Source: Thermoanaerobacterium sp. PSU-2
GTDB taxonomy: Bacteria > Bacillota > Thermoanaerobacteria > Thermoanaerobacterales > Thermoanaerobacteraceae
NCBI RefSeq assembly: GCF_002102475.1
Contig: NZ_MSQD01000003.1
Coordinates: 1 to 64,000, forward strand
Length of the DNA stretch: 64,000 bases
Reading direction: 5' to 3'
Shown here in pieces: positions 10,073-20,997 of the stretch. Under the pieces are notes generated by a model. It was given only the letters and a program-made list of their open reading frames with translations, did not search any database and had not been told where the DNA came from. The position numbers were made by a program, and so were the translations under genes. How positions within the stretch are numbered: position 1 is the first letter of the stretch; the number at the start of each line of letters is the position of its first letter.

Positions 10073-12229
10073 TCATGCACTTATTCTGTATACATCCGTC
10101 ACACCATCAAGAGCTTTTAATTTATTCATAATTTTTTCAAGCTGCTCTTTCGATGTAATCTCTAACGTCAAATTAATTATTGCAATATTATCCCTTGTTG
10201 TTCTTGCATTTACAGCTCTTACAGAAATTTTTATATCAGCTAATATACTGGTAACATCAGTCAGTAATCCATACCTATCAATAGCCATAATCTGAATATC
10301 TGCTTGATACGCCATGTTTTTGCCTTGATCCCACTCAACTTCTATAATTCTATTTTTATCGTAAACATAATCTTTTATATTTGGACAATCCTTTCTGTGT
10401 ATTGAAACTCCACGGCCTTTTGTGACATATCCTACTATTTCATCACCAGGGACAGGAGAACAACATTTCGAAAATCTAACCATGACATTGTCTTCGCCTT
10501 TTACAATTACACCCATTCCGCCAATCTTTTGCTTTTTCTTTGCTTCCAGTACAGTTGGAATTTGTCTTTTGGACTCACTTTCTACTTGCTTTAACTCTTC
10601 CTTTATGCGAGGTATTATCTGATTTAATGCAAGCCCGCCAAATCCAATTGTTGCATACAAATCTTCTTCAGAATGCATGTTTAGCTTTTTTAGAACAGAT
10701 TCCATTATATCGCTTTTTAATTGGGATTGTTGTATCCCTTGTCTTTTTAACTCCCTGTAAAATATCTCCTGTCCTCGTTCGATATTTTCTTCTCTTTTTT
10801 CCTTTTTAAACCACTGCCGTATTTTATTTTTTGCTTGTGAGCTTTTTACAATCTGAAGCCAGTCTCTGCTGGGACCTCTGTCAGCATTGGTTGTCGTGAG
10901 AATCTCAACTATATCACCATTTTTAAGCTCATAATCTATTGGAACGATCTTTCCATTTACTTTAGCGCCATTTAATCTGTGGCCTATTTCGGTATGAATG
11001 CTATATGCAAAATCAATAGGCGTAGAACCGGCTGGGAGACTTATGACATCACCTTTAGGAGTAAAAACGTAAACCTCATCTGTAAACAGATCTATTTTTA
11101 AGGTCTCCATGAATTCCTTAGCATCTTTTAACTCTCTTTGCCACTCCAAAAGCTGCCGCAACCAGGAAAGCTTAGCGTCAAACTCATCTTCGTAAGATTT
11201 GCCCTCTTTATACTTCCAGTGAGCTGCAATTCCATATTCTGCTGTCCTGTGCATGTCCCAAGTTCGAATTTGTATTTCAAATGGTTCACCTTTCGGCCCA
11301 ATTACAGTAGTGTGGAGAGACTGGTACATATTTGGCTTTGGCATAGCAATATAATCTTTAAATCTGCCAGGCATTGGCTTCCACAATGTATGAACAACGC
11401 CTAATGTCCCATAACAATCTTTTACAGTATTGACAATTACTCTGACAGCCATTAAGTCGTAAATCTGCTCAAAAGTCTTGTTTTGCTGCTTCATTTTTTT
11501 ATAAATACTGTAAAAATGTTTAGGTCTTCCATCAACATCAGCCTTTATTCCGATTTCATTCAATTTTTCTTTTAACTTTTCAATGAGTTCCTTTATGGAT
11601 TCTTCTCTCTCTTTCCTCTTCTTTGCAACCTTTTCAACGAGACTGTAATATTCATCAGGATGAAGGTATCTCAATGCTAAATCCTCCAACTCCCACTTTA
11701 TCATTGACATACCTAATCTATGGGCAATAGGAGCGCATATTTCCAATGTTTCTTGTGCTTTCTCCTTTTGCTTCTCTTCGCTTAAAAATTTAAGAGTACG
11801 CATATTGTGGAGGCGATCAGCGAGCTTTATCATTATAACTCGTATATCTTTAGCCATTGCAATGAGCATTTTCCTCATATTTTCAGCCTGCTGTTCTACT
11901 TTCGATTTGTATTCTATCATGCCAAGCTTCGTCACGCCGTCTACTAAATCAGCAATTTCCTGCCCAAATTCATTTTTTATATCTTCATAAGAAATAGATG
12001 TATCTTCTATTACATCATGAAGAAGTCCACTGGCAATAGTAGATACATCAAGTTCCAGATCAGCAAGAATCATTGCAACTTCTACAGGGTGAACAATATA
12101 CGGTTCTCCTGAATTTCTGTATTGTCCTTCATGAGCTTTTAGCGCATAATCATAAGCTTTTAATATTAAATTAATATCATCTTCAGATTGATCGTATTTT
12201 TTTACTCTCTCAATAATTTTTTCAATCAT
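10073..12229 (-). CDS. relA: Bifunctional (p)ppGpp synthetase/hydrolase, RelA/SpoT (Rel) family
   Basis: 718-residue stringent-response enzyme. The N-terminal HD hydrolase domain has intact LLHDVIEDT (HD at 71-72, ED at 75-76). The synthetase domain follows (KHFYSIYKKM region, about 240-350), then a TGS domain (about 390-450, VYVFTPKGD), a zinc-finger-like SKCCSPVPGD segment and a C-terminal ACT domain. Both catalytic halves appear complete, so it should make and degrade (p)ppGpp, as in the single Rel of most Firmicutes. AAGGTGAT precedes the ATG. It lies in a recJ-apt-relA-dtd series. Confidence 0.95.
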   Translation of the reverse strand: MIEKIIERVKKYDQSEDDINLILKAYDYALKAHEGQYRNSGEPYIVHPVEVAMILADLELDVSTIASGLLHDVIEDTSISYEDIKNEFGQEIADLVDGVTKLGMIEYKSKVEQQAENMRKMLIAMAKDIRVIMIKLADRLHNMRTLKFLSEEKQKEKAQETLEICAPIAHRLGMSMIKWELEDLALRYLHPDEYYSLVEKVAKKRKEREESIKELIEKLKEKLNEIGIKADVDGRPKHFYSIYKKMKQQNKTFEQIYDLMAVRVIVNTVKDCYGTLGVVHTLWKPMPGRFKDYIAMPKPNMYQSLHTTVIGPKGEPFEIQIRTWDMHRTAEYGIAAHWKYKEGKSYEDEFDAKLSWLRQLLEWQRELKDAKEFMETLKIDLFTDEVYVFTPKGDVISLPAGSTPIDFAYSIHTEIGHRLNGAKVNGKIVPIDYELKNGDIVEILTTTNADRGPSRDWLQIVKSSQAKNKIRQWFKKEKREENIERGQEIFYRELKRQGIQQSQLKSDIMESVLKKLNMHSEEDLYATIGFGGLALNQIIPRIKEELKQVESESKRQIPTVLEAKKKQKIGGMGVIVKGEDNVMVRFSKCCSPVPGDEIVGYVTKGRGVSIHRKDCPNIKDYVYDKNRIIEVEWDQGKNMAYQADIQIMAIDRYGLLTDVTSILADIKISVRAVNARTTRDNIAIINLTLEITSKEQLEKIMNKLKALDGVTDVYRISA

Positions 12230-12260
12230 TATTAATGATCACCTTTTTAAAACCGACATT

Positions 12261-12782
12261 TTAAAACTTTATCAATGAAATGACATCATAACCTTCTAAC
12301 TTTTTACGTCCATTTAAAAAAGTCAATTCTGTCAAAAACAATATACAATCGACAATACCGCCCAATTCTTCAATTAACTTCGCTGCAGCATATATTGTAC
12401 CGCCAGTTGCCAATAAATCATCGACAATAATAACTCTCTGCCCTTTGCTAATAGCGTCTTTGTGTATCTCCAATGAATCCACGCCGTACTCAAGCTCGTA
12501 TTGATAATTGACTGTTTCAGCAGGTAACTTCCCAGGTTTCCTAACAGGCACAAATCCCAATCCCATTTTATATGCCAATGGTGCTCCAAACAAAAAACCC
12601 CTAGCCTCTGGACCTGCAATCAAATCAGCATTTCTATCTTTTATAGCATCAGCTAACATGTCTATTGAAAACACAAACGCATCTTTATCCTTTAAAACAG
12701 GTGTTATGTCTTTAAAACCAATTCCTTCTTTCGGAAAATCCGGTATTTCCCTTATTAGTGCTTTAACATCTTCTAATGTCAT
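12261..12782 (-). CDS. apt: Adenine phosphoribosyltransferase
   Basis: Salvages adenine with PRPP to AMP. 173 residues, the usual size. The PRPP motif [10 protein letters not shown] is at 120-129, and the ribose-phosphate loop GPEARGF at 58-64. The ATG overlaps the recJ stop codon (ATGA), with AAGGAGG inside the recJ end serving as ribosome site, so translation is coupled. The recJ-apt-relA order is standard in Firmicutes. Confidence 0.95.
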   Translation of the reverse strand: MTLEDVKALIREIPDFPKEGIGFKDITPVLKDKDAFVFSIDMLADAIKDRNADLIAGPEARGFLFGAPLAYKMGLGFVPVRKPGKLPAETVNYQYELEYGVDSLEIHKDAISKGQRVIIVDDLLATGGTIYAAAKLIEELGGIVDCILFLTELTFLNGRKKLEGYDVISLIKF

Positions 12783-15235
12783 GCTGTTTCCTCCTTAACA
12801 TTCTTTTTCAATATTTGAAAAGCAAATTTTATAAAACTTTTTTCCACTATATACAGTTTTTGTAATAGCTGGTGATCTTTAATATTCACTTTTGAATCGA
12901 CACAATTTCTCCTTAACACAAAAATATTATCACTTTCTTCTATATTAATCAATCCATTGTCTTTAAGAATTTTTAAACATATCATTGACTTTATGGAATT
13001 CAAATTAAAATAATCGTAAATTTGATCTTTTAATATCAACGTATCCGAATTTTCTTTCATGCTTACAAATATTTTAGCAAAATCACTCCTTCTGGGTACA
13101 ATATTGTAGATATCATTTAAACTGCTTTTTAAGTCTTCCTTTCCAAACAAAAGGTGTACAATACTTTCTCTGCTGTTTGCTAATATATTATAAAACATTT
13201 TTGAATCGAATGGTATATCGTAAAAAACTATATTTTTAAATTTAGAAGGCAAATGCATAATTTCATCAGCATTAATGCACCACAAAACTACATTCTTTGC
13301 ATCGACAATTTTATTGCTTAACTTAAAATCACAATAGTTGCAAGCGTTAAGATAATTAATAAGCTCTTTTATATGGTATCGAGTGTTTATTATGACTGCT
13401 GTACTATCGTCACTTTTAAACAATTTTGAAACATAAGATCTTTTATCATCGATATTTCGCATATCAATAAAATTATAGCTTTCTAATCCTTGAAAATCAT
13501 CATAATTAAAGCTCATTAAAGTATTGTATAAATTTCTGAAAAATAATACATTTTTCTCTTTCACTAAAATATCTTTTGCTATTATCTCAAGCTTTTTCTC
13601 TCCATTCCACTCATTTATTTTGATAAAGCCTGCAATATCTAAAACATCTCCTGTGCTAATCTTGTCAAATTCGCAAGCTCTATTGAATAAAACGACATTG
13701 TACATAACATCATTTTTCTCAGCCATTATTCGAATGTGTTTGTTATCTCCAAAGAGGGAAATTTGTTTTACGACCAAATTTTTAATCGCATACATTGGCA
13801 TAGGATTTCCACTGCCAAAAGGCTCTAACAAACTTATTTGATTTGCTCCATCACAATCCAATACATCATCAATAGAAGTTTCTATCTCGATTATCGGCAT
13901 CATATCAAAAGAAGTTAATTTTGTATTGGCATATTCATTGAGTTTAAGTCTAAAATCATCTATTTGACCGCTATCTATAGTCAAGCCTGCAGCCATTTCA
14001 TGTCCTCCAAAGTTAATCAAACAGTCACCAGCATATTTTATTGCCTCGTATATATTAAATCCTTTTATGCTTCTTCCTGAACCCTTGCAAAAACCATCAC
14101 TGACACTTATTAAAATAGACGGTCTATGATATCTTTCTGTTATCCTTGAAGAAACTATCCCAATTACACCCGGATGCCAATTTTCGCTATAAAGAACAAT
14201 AAACTTTTCTTTTTCTAAGTCCACATTGTTTTCAACTTGCATAATAGCTTCTTCTAATATCTTTTTCTCGATTTCTTGTCTTTTCGCATTCTCACTATTT
14301 AAATAAGCTGCTATTCTGTCAGCTTCTATAGTATCATCTGTCACTAACAAATTCACACACAATACGGCGCTTTCTAATCTTCCTGCAGCATTTAGCCTCG
14401 GAGCCAATATGAATCCAACATGGTACGTATCTATATCTCTTTCATTAAGGCCGGCAGAATCTATTAAAGCCCTTAATCCTTTGTTTTTTGTATTTCTCAT
14501 CATCTTTAATCCTTCTTTTACGATCACACGATTCTCTCCAGTAAGCGGTACTATATCTGCCACCGTGCCTAAAGCCACTACATCAAGGAATTCCAATGCT
14601 TCATCCCCTAAGAGTGCCAAACAAAGCTTAAAAGTAACTCCAACTCCTGCTAATTCTCTATATGGATATGTACAATCTTTAATATGTGGATTTACGATAC
14701 AATTAGCTTCTGGCAGTATATCCGGAACTTGATGATGGTCTGTAATAATAACATCAAGGCCCAGTTTTCGTGCATATTGTACTTCCTTTAATGACGCTAT
14801 CCCACAATCAACGGTTATAATAAGCTTCGTTCCGGAATCGCACAATGCTTTAACAGCATCCATATTTATTCCATAACCTTCCAACAGGCGATCTGGTATA
14901 TAAAAATCTGCATTTGCACCAAGCCTTCTTAAAGCCATATATAAAATTGAAGTGCTGGTTATACCATCCACATCGTAATCACCATATATCGTTATTTTGT
15001 CATTTAACCCGATATGATATTTTATGATCGAAACCGCTTTTTCTATTCCTTCCAATAAATAAGGATTATTAAGCGCGTTTAATGTTGGGTTTAAATATTC
15101 ATAAACTTTTTCCAAATCATCATATCCTCTATTGACAATTGTCTGTGCGACATAAGTTTTTAAATTAAACTTATTTGCAATTTCATCAACAAGTTTATCA
15201 TTTTTAGTCTTTTTTGATACCCAGTTGTATACCAT
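12779..15235 (-). CDS. recJ: Single-stranded-DNA-specific 5'-3' exonuclease RecJ
   Basis: 818-residue DHH-family nuclease acting in recombinational and mismatch repair. Motif I DYDVDG is at 86-91 and the DHH motif at 166-168. The DHHA1 signature GGHEMAAG lies near residue 400, followed by an OB-fold region. The C-terminal ~250 residues form the extra domain typical of long clostridial and Bacillus RecJ. GAGGTGACGG precedes the ATG. It overlaps apt by 4 bp. Confidence 0.94.
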   Translation of the reverse strand: MVYNWVSKKTKNDKLVDEIANKFNLKTYVAQTIVNRGYDDLEKVYEYLNPTLNALNNPYLLEGIEKAVSIIKYHIGLNDKITIYGDYDVDGITSTSILYMALRRLGANADFYIPDRLLEGYGINMDAVKALCDSGTKLIITVDCGIASLKEVQYARKLGLDVIITDHHQVPDILPEANCIVNPHIKDCTYPYRELAGVGVTFKLCLALLGDEALEFLDVVALGTVADIVPLTGENRVIVKEGLKMMRNTKNKGLRALIDSAGLNERDIDTYHVGFILAPRLNAAGRLESAVLCVNLLVTDDTIEADRIAAYLNSENAKRQEIEKKILEEAIMQVENNVDLEKEKFIVLYSENWHPGVIGIVSSRITERYHRPSILISVSDGFCKGSGRSIKGFNIYEAIKYAGDCLINFGGHEMAAGLTIDSGQIDDFRLKLNEYANTKLTSFDMMPIIEIETSIDDVLDCDGANQISLLEPFGSGNPMPMYAIKNLVVKQISLFGDNKHIRIMAEKNDVMYNVVLFNRACEFDKISTGDVLDIAGFIKINEWNGEKKLEIIAKDILVKEKNVLFFRNLYNTLMSFNYDDFQGLESYNFIDMRNIDDKRSYVSKLFKSDDSTAVIINTRYHIKELINYLNACNYCDFKLSNKIVDAKNVVLWCINADEIMHLPSKFKNIVFYDIPFDSKMFYNILANSRESIVHLLFGKEDLKSSLNDIYNIVPRRSDFAKIFVSMKENSDTLILKDQIYDYFNLNSIKSMICLKILKDNGLINIEESDNIFVLRRNCVDSKVNIKDHQLLQKLYIVEKSFIKFAFQILKKNVKEETA

Positions 15236-15261
15236 CTCATTCCGTCACCTCACAAAACACA

Positions 15262-16932
15262 TTATTTTCGCTTTTTTTCTATAAAAAGTATGTAATAGAC
15301 AATCGCCATACATAATATGAACGATATTAAGTAGCCAACTAAGCCCACTGCATTGTAACCATATACTTTGTACCCACCATTTAGAGACATTATAAGTGAT
15401 GAACCTATTATAAGCGACGCAGCTATAATGCTTATGATCATTTTATTTATCATTGAATTAAGGTCGTACTTCATCTTTTCAGTCTCTTCAATGTCCAATT
15501 TTACTCTTACATTGTCTTTTAATATCTTTGAAATTATCCCCTGAAGCTTTGATGGAAACTTCTTTAAATGAACGTATATCTTATGAAGGTCTTTTGCATT
15601 TTCACTCAGCGTTTTGGCAAAATTGAAATTGTTTATGTATATCTTTTTTACAAAATCTTTCGCAATATCAGATATGCTGAAGTCAGGGTCTAATTCTTTT
15701 CCAACTCCTTCAATGGTCGCCAATGATTTAAGTAACAGCGTAAACTCTGCAGGCATGATCAATTTGTACTTGTAGATGATTGAAGTTATCTTTTTAGCAG
15801 AATCATTGATATTTATATTTTTAAGAGGAGTATTGTAAAAATAGCTGATGATCCCGCTAAGATCGTACTTCAAATGCCTTATATTTACGCCATCTCTTAT
15901 GGCATCCATGTCTGTTAAAATCGAAACAACTTCATCTGTATCATTGTCGACAAAAGCCTTAAAAAGCTCTACTATCATTTCCCGGTTTGACCTGTCTATA
16001 TATCCTACAATGCCAAAATCTATGTATGACAGCTTTCCATCTCTTCTTATGAGGATATTGCCTGGATGGGGATCTCCATGAAAAAATCCATAGACGAATA
16101 TCTGCATGAATATAGACATAGCACCGTTGTATGCTATCTTCTTTAAATCAAATCCACTATCACGCAATTTTTCTTTGTTTTTAACGCTGATTCCGTCAAT
16201 GTACTCCATTGTTAAAACTTTTTTTGTCGTGTATTCCCAATATATTTTTGGTATGTAGACATACGACTCATTAATAAAGTTTTCTCTAAACTTATCTGCG
16301 TTATTGCCTTCTAAAGTATAGTCCAATTCATTTAGAAGTGACTCTGACAACTCATTTACCACATCCAAAAAATCAACAGGTGAGTCAGTAAGGCGCTCAT
16401 TCAAAATTTTTGCAATCGTCTTTAAGATGATAATATCAGCCGTTATTTTTTCATATACGCCTGGCCTTTGGACTTTAACCACGACGTCATTTCCTTCCCT
16501 CGTAACCGCTTTGTAAACTTGCCCAATGGATGCAGACGCTATTGGTTCTTTATCAAAAGTCAAGAATAAATTAGAAATTTTATCTCCCAATTCATCTTCG
16601 ACGATTTGGCGCATTGTATCAAACTCTACGGGCGGAACATCATCTTGAAGCTTTGATAACTCATTAATCACATCATGCGGAAGCAAATCAGGTCTTGTGC
16701 TTAATAACTGCCCCATCTTCACAAATGTAGGCCCTAACTCCTCTAAAGTAATTCGAATCCTTTCAGATAAAGCAATAGGCAAATCATTCTTACGTATATA
16801 AACAAACGGTATGCTCTTTTTCTTTGACAATACTTCGCTTATAAAGCCAAAGCCATTTTTTGTGAGTATTTTTAGTATTTCCCTATACCTTTTTATATAC
16901 TTTCTCGTTGAAAAAATACTGAACAGATTCAT
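15262..16932 (-). CDS. ABC1/UbiB (AarF) family atypical kinase-like membrane protein
   Basis: 556-residue protein of the ADCK/UbiB family. It shows the family KxGQ motif (KMGQLLSTRPDLLP), the Ala-rich loop ASIGQVYKA, the VKVQRPG lysine, the HGDPHPGNIL catalytic loop and the YIDFG metal motif, all intact. Two C-terminal hydrophobic helices (about the last 60 residues) anchor it to the membrane. The start at 16932 (ATG) follows GAGG by 7 nt; a GTG six bases earlier is too close. In respiring bacteria the family supports ubiquinone synthesis, but anaerobic clostridia do not make ubiquinone, so the role here is unknown. It follows a phasin-like gene by 65 bp. Confidence 0.85.
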   Translation of the reverse strand: MNLFSIFSTRKYIKRYREILKILTKNGFGFISEVLSKKKSIPFVYIRKNDLPIALSERIRITLEELGPTFVKMGQLLSTRPDLLPHDVINELSKLQDDVPPVEFDTMRQIVEDELGDKISNLFLTFDKEPIASASIGQVYKAVTREGNDVVVKVQRPGVYEKITADIIILKTIAKILNERLTDSPVDFLDVVNELSESLLNELDYTLEGNNADKFRENFINESYVYIPKIYWEYTTKKVLTMEYIDGISVKNKEKLRDSGFDLKKIAYNGAMSIFMQIFVYGFFHGDPHPGNILIRRDGKLSYIDFGIVGYIDRSNREMIVELFKAFVDNDTDEVVSILTDMDAIRDGVNIRHLKYDLSGIISYFYNTPLKNININDSAKKITSIIYKYKLIMPAEFTLLLKSLATIEGVGKELDPDFSISDIAKDFVKKIYINNFNFAKTLSENAKDLHKIYVHLKKFPSKLQGIISKILKDNVRVKLDIEETEKMKYDLNSMINKMIISIIAASLIIGSSLIMSLNGGYKVYGYNAVGLVGYLISFILCMAIVYYILFIEKKRK

Positions 16933-16997
16933 TTCCACACCTCAATAAAAATATAGCGGCAATATACTTAAAAGTATTATGCCACTAATTAAGAAAT

Positions 16998-17309
16998 TTA
17001 CATATTCTGATTGTTCTGAATAAGCTGATCTAATTTGCTTTCCAGTTCAGCTATCCGCGCCAACAAAAGATTGTATTCTTCTCTCGTCACTAAATTTGCT
17101 TCCTTAGCCAATTGCTGAATATTCTCATAAGCCTTTTCTTTAATGACCTGCTTCTGTTTGTTTACAGAATTCAATGCACTATTTATGAAGTTGTTTTTAT
17201 CTTCCGCAGTGAGTTCGCCCCGCTTTACAAGCTCTTGAGCGATCTCCTCTATCTTATCTTTTGTCAGTGAAACAGCACCAAGCCCTGCAAGAAACATCTC
17301 CTTAAGCAT
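16998..17309 (-). CDS. Phasin-like / PHA-synthesis-regulator-type coiled-coil protein
   Basis: 103-residue soluble helical protein. The N-terminal half (about 1-50, AGLGAVSLTKDKIEEIAQEL) matches the conserved start of the poly(3-hydroxyalkanoate) regulator/phasin-like family. The C-terminal ~45 residues form a predicted coiled coil. The ATG at 17309 has a near-perfect GGAGGTGA site; the longer reading from 17327 does not. No PHA synthase is visible here, so a PHA role is not supported. The tight pairing with the UbiB-like gene suggests a shared membrane-associated function, which is inference only. Confidence 0.65.
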   Translation of the reverse strand: MLKEMFLAGLGAVSLTKDKIEEIAQELVKRGELTAEDKNNFINSALNSVNKQKQVIKEKAYENIQQLAKEANLVTREEYNLLLARIAELESKLDQLIQNNQNM

Positions 17310-17323
17310 GTAATCACCTCCTA

Positions 17324-18262
17324 TCATGCTTTTTGAGGTCTATTTCCTACCTTGTTTCCAACACTATTTTTTCCTTCTTTATCCTTAAATATAACCCAAA
17401 GTGGGCTTGCAATAAAAATTGAAGAATACGCACCACTTGTGATACCAATTAACAATGGTAAAGCAAAATCTTTTATAGATGAAGGGCCAAAGAAGTACAT
17501 AAGTATAAGCATAAGTAAAACTGTCATGACAGTATTTATCGACCGGGTCATCGTCTCATTTACGCTGACATTTGCTATCTCTTTATAGCTGGCCTTTCTC
17601 ATCAACTTAATGTTATCTCTTATCCTATCAAATATGACAATCGTATCATTTATAGAATAACCAAAAACCGTAAGTATAGCAGCCACAAAAGGTGTGTCCA
17701 CAACTATCCTAAGCAACGCGTAAGCCGAAATCATTATTAATATATCATGTATCAAAGCTAAAACAGCAGCAGCACCCATCTCGAAATTAAACCTGAAGCC
17801 AATGTAAATAAGCATAAGAAGTGCAGCTACGGCAGATGCTAAAATCGTTCCAAACTGCATCTCTTTACCTATTGATGCGCTGACATTCTGTGATGACACA
17901 AGGTCTTTAACAGTGAGTTTGTACTTAGATTCTATAGCATTTATAACGGCAGTCCTCGTCTTATCGTCAAGACTTGGAGTCGTTATTGAAACATGTGTGT
18001 TATTGGGACCAATAGCTTTTACCTGTGAATCTTTAACACCATTGCTTTTTAAAATACTTGTAATTTCATTATTCATAGCAATCGTCACAGGCTTATGCAT
18101 ATTGAATTCAACTACAGTGCCTCCTGTAAAGTCAAGCCCCCAATTTAAGCCCATTGTAAACAAAGCAATAAGCCCTGCCAATATTATTATGCCGGATATA
18201 GTAAACCAAACTTTGGTTTTACCTATGACGTCAATATTCCACTTAATGTTATTCCATCTCAT
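17324..18262 (-). CDS. secF: Protein translocase subunit SecF
   Basis: 312-residue inner-membrane protein that with SecD uses the proton gradient to help protein export. A TM near the N-terminus (residues 18-38) is followed by the conserved GLDFTGGT periplasmic-domain start, and later TM helices with the NDTIVIFDRIR signature. The ATG at 18262 follows GGAGG with good spacing; the longer reading from 18322 overlaps the secD end and has no ribosome site. It lies 13 bp after secD. Confidence 0.94.
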   Translation of the reverse strand: MRWNNIKWNIDVIGKTKVWFTISGIIILAGLIALFTMGLNWGLDFTGGTVVEFNMHKPVTIAMNNEITSILKSNGVKDSQVKAIGPNNTHVSITTPSLDDKTRTAVINAIESKYKLTVKDLVSSQNVSASIGKEMQFGTILASAVAALLMLIYIGFRFNFEMGAAAVLALIHDILIMISAYALLRIVVDTPFVAAILTVFGYSINDTIVIFDRIRDNIKLMRKASYKEIANVSVNETMTRSINTVMTVLLMLILMYFFGPSSIKDFALPLLIGITSGAYSSIFIASPLWVIFKDKEGKNSVGNKVGNRPQKA

Positions 18263-18275
18263 AGTTTTCGCCTCC

Positions 18276-19511
18276 TTATGCACCGTATACTCTGATATTC
18301 TTAGTGAATTCTGTTTCAACAATCGACTTAAGTAAGAACCTTGAAACAGTTATTGCAGTAAACATACTTGCGATAACACCGATTATAAGCGTCAATGCAA
18401 ACCCTTTTACAGTTCCTGCACCCATGAAGAACAAGACAAATGCAGCAATAAGTGTTGTGATGTTTGAATCAAATACTGCCACAAATGCTTTTCTGAATCC
18501 GGCATCTAAGGAAGCTCTTATAGATTTTCCTGCTCTCATCTCTTCTTTCATTCTTTCAAAAATGATTATATTAGCGTCAACCGCCATACCTATTGACAAA
18601 AGCATACCAGCAATGCCAGGCAAGTCCAACGTAACATGCAACAATGCGTATACGATAAAGTTTATTAAAATGTATATACCAAGAGCTATATCTGCTATCA
18701 ATCCAGGCAGCCTATAGAAAGCTATCATAAACAATAAAACTATTAAGAGTCCATACATACCCGCTTCTTCACTGGCTTTTAATGCACTTGGTCCTAATGT
18801 AGCACCAACAGAGCTGTATTCAACCTGTTTCAGCGTCACCGGAAGTGCTCCACCTCTTATAAGGTTTGCCAAATTTTTTGCTTCGTTAAAATCTTTCATT
18901 CCATTTATAACCGCTTTGCCATCAGGAATCTGCTCTTGTACTACTGGCGCAGATATTGTCTTGTCGTCAAGAACTATTGCTATTTGCTTGCCTACAAACT
19001 TCGCTGTCGCATCTGCAAAAGCTTTCGCACCCTTGCTGTTTAAATCAAGTGTAACAACTGGCTCCTGTACACCGGCCTGAGTCGTTTGATAAACTGCTTT
19101 TGAGTCTTTAACATCCGCACCTGTCAATATAACTTTGCCATCAGGCCCTATAAATTTAAGCTGTGCTGTCTGTCCTAAGTAAGAAATAACTTGATCAGGA
19201 TCGTTAACACCCGGAATCTCTATCCTTATCCTATTGGATCCTTGTTGAACTATAAGCGGTTGTGATACGCCTAAAGCATCTACTCTGTTTCTTATTATAG
19301 AGATCGCCCTTGTCATAGCGTCCTGTGAAACATTCCCTTGTGCCTGTTCCAAGACGTAGACACCACCTCTTAAGTCAAGTCCCAGCCTTATACTGTCTTG
19401 AACTGGCTTAATCGAATAATTTCCGGCATTTACACCATAAAAAGCAACATACGCTACTATTATGGCAAGCACGATTACTGATAAAAATTTTGCCAATCCT
19501 CTCGATTTCAT
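18276..19511 (-). CDS. secD: Protein translocase subunit SecD
   Basis: 411-residue partner of SecF in the Sec machinery. N-terminal TM, then GLDLRGGVY, the large extracytoplasmic domain, and a C-terminal membrane domain with the ANIIIFERMKEE signature. Length fits the short Gram-positive form. Two adjacent ATGs exist (19514 and 19511); GGGG lies closer to optimal distance from the second. It lies downstream of the SCIFF maturase by 80 bp on the same strand. yajC, another Sec accessory gene, is about 2 kb upstream. Confidence 0.94.
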   Translation of the reverse strand: MKSRGLAKFLSVIVLAIIVAYVAFYGVNAGNYSIKPVQDSIRLGLDLRGGVYVLEQAQGNVSQDAMTRAISIIRNRVDALGVSQPLIVQQGSNRIRIEIPGVNDPDQVISYLGQTAQLKFIGPDGKVILTGADVKDSKAVYQTTQAGVQEPVVTLDLNSKGAKAFADATAKFVGKQIAIVLDDKTISAPVVQEQIPDGKAVINGMKDFNEAKNLANLIRGGALPVTLKQVEYSSVGATLGPSALKASEEAGMYGLLIVLLFMIAFYRLPGLIADIALGIYILINFIVYALLHVTLDLPGIAGMLLSIGMAVDANIIIFERMKEEMRAGKSIRASLDAGFRKAFVAVFDSNITTLIAAFVLFFMGAGTVKGFALTLIIGVIASMFTAITVSRFLLKSIVETEFTKNIRVYGA

Positions 19512-19593
19512 CATTATCCCCTTTCTTTTGTTCGCTACGTTTTATTATATTACTTTTATTGTAAACGGTCAATTATCAAATTACCATGGCTTA

Positions 19594-20973
19594 CTATTTT
19601 TCGTAAATATCATTTTCTTTTAACATTTCATAAGCTTTGATTGCTATAGCACACTCAAATCTCTTTTTTTGCATCTCACAAGATAGTTCGTATGGTTTAT
19701 TTATGTCCCCATTTATATTATAATTGTTGGCAAAGCATCCACCGCTGCAGTAAAATCTTGCCCAACATTTACTACATTCTTCTCTTTTATATATATCGCT
19801 TTCCATGAATTTCTCTTGTAGCTCTTTGTTTTCAATTCCTGTGTCAACACTACCTAATTTAAAAGATTCATTCCCCACAAACTGATGGCATGGGTATATT
19901 TCACCATCAGGAGTTACAGCCGCATATTCAAACCCGGCACCACAACCCTGAAGCCTTTTTTTGATGCAAGGACCATTATCTAAACTTATTTTAAAATGAT
20001 AGAATGAAAAAGGTCTGCCATCCTCAATTCTCTCTACATACTTTTCTGCAAGCTTGTCATACTCTCTTAAAATCTTTTCTAAATGTTCTTGCTTTAATGT
20101 GTAATCTGTATCTTCTTTTTCCACTACAGGTTCTACTGAGATCTCCTTTATTCCCATATCGGCTAAATGCAGTACATCTTTGGAAAAATCAAGATTTTTA
20201 GCCGTAAAGGTTCCTCTTACGTAATGCTCTTTATCGCCTCTTTTTAAAACAAAGTTTTTAATTTTGGGGAAAATCACATCGTATGAACCACTGCCATCAA
20301 TCCTTTTTCTCATGGCATCATTTATATCTTTTCTGCCATCGAGGCTTAATACGACGTTGGAGAAATTCTCATTTATGTATGTGGCTTTCTCTTCATCTAA
20401 TAATACACCATTCGTAGTTATAGTGTATTTAATAGTCTTTCCATATTTTTTTGCTTCTTCTCTTCCGTAATCAACCAATTTTTTTACAACATCAAAGTTT
20501 AAAAGCGGCTCTCCTCCAAAAAAATCCACTTCTACGATCTTCCTGTTTCCTGAATTTTTTATTAAAAAATCTATAGCTTTTTTGCCTACTTCGTACGGCA
20601 TCAACTTCCTGCCGCCCTTAAAATCGCCAGTTGACGCAAAACAGTAACTACATCTTAAATTGCAATCATGTGCCACATTAAGGCAAATAGCTTTTATCAC
20701 AGAATCTTTTCTGCTTACATCTATATCCTTGTACACATCTTCGGAATAAAGAAGACCTTTTTGACGGAGAGACTCTATTTCATCGTACGCTTCTTTAATA
20801 TCCGATTCAGCGTATTTATCTTTTAATAGATCACATATCGTATCAAAGTCATTATCTAAATATAAATCCAACAATTCATAAGTTAAATCATCCACAACGT
20901 GTATTGCTCCGCTGACAGGATCTAATACGATATTCATTCCTAATTGTCTAAATTTATGTATTATGCTATGCAT
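19594..20973 (-). CDS. scfB: SCIFF (ranthipeptide) radical SAM maturase
   Basis: 459-residue radical SAM/SPASM enzyme. The first ~85 residues resemble a peptide-recognition (RRE-like) domain. The [4Fe-4S]-SAM cluster motif is C104-NLR-C108-SY-C111, and the GGEPLL motif follows. The Cys-rich C-terminal SPASM region (from CGAGFEYAAVTPDGEIYPC to CSGGCF) binds auxiliary clusters. The family introduces Cys-to-Thr thioether crosslinks in the SCIFF peptide, whose gene lies 62 bp upstream on the same strand. Assignment rests on motif layout plus that neighbour. The role of the mature product is not firmly established. Confidence 0.92.
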   Translation of the reverse strand: MHSIIHKFRQLGMNIVLDPVSGAIHVVDDLTYELLDLYLDNDFDTICDLLKDKYAESDIKEAYDEIESLRQKGLLYSEDVYKDIDVSRKDSVIKAICLNVAHDCNLRCSYCFASTGDFKGGRKLMPYEVGKKAIDFLIKNSGNRKIVEVDFFGGEPLLNFDVVKKLVDYGREEAKKYGKTIKYTITTNGVLLDEEKATYINENFSNVVLSLDGRKDINDAMRKRIDGSGSYDVIFPKIKNFVLKRGDKEHYVRGTFTAKNLDFSKDVLHLADMGIKEISVEPVVEKEDTDYTLKQEHLEKILREYDKLAEKYVERIEDGRPFSFYHFKISLDNGPCIKKRLQGCGAGFEYAAVTPDGEIYPCHQFVGNESFKLGSVDTGIENKELQEKFMESDIYKREECSKCWARFYCSGGCFANNYNINGDINKPYELSCEMQKKRFECAIAIKAYEMLKENDIYEK

Positions 20974-20997
20974 CTTAACCTCCTATACATTTTAAAT

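Noticed and set aside
15262-16932. Naming the ABC1 kinase as a ubiquinone biosynthesis enzyme (ubiB)
   Set aside because: Family motifs fit, but the organism looks strictly anaerobic and no quinone genes are visible. Only the family name is supported.
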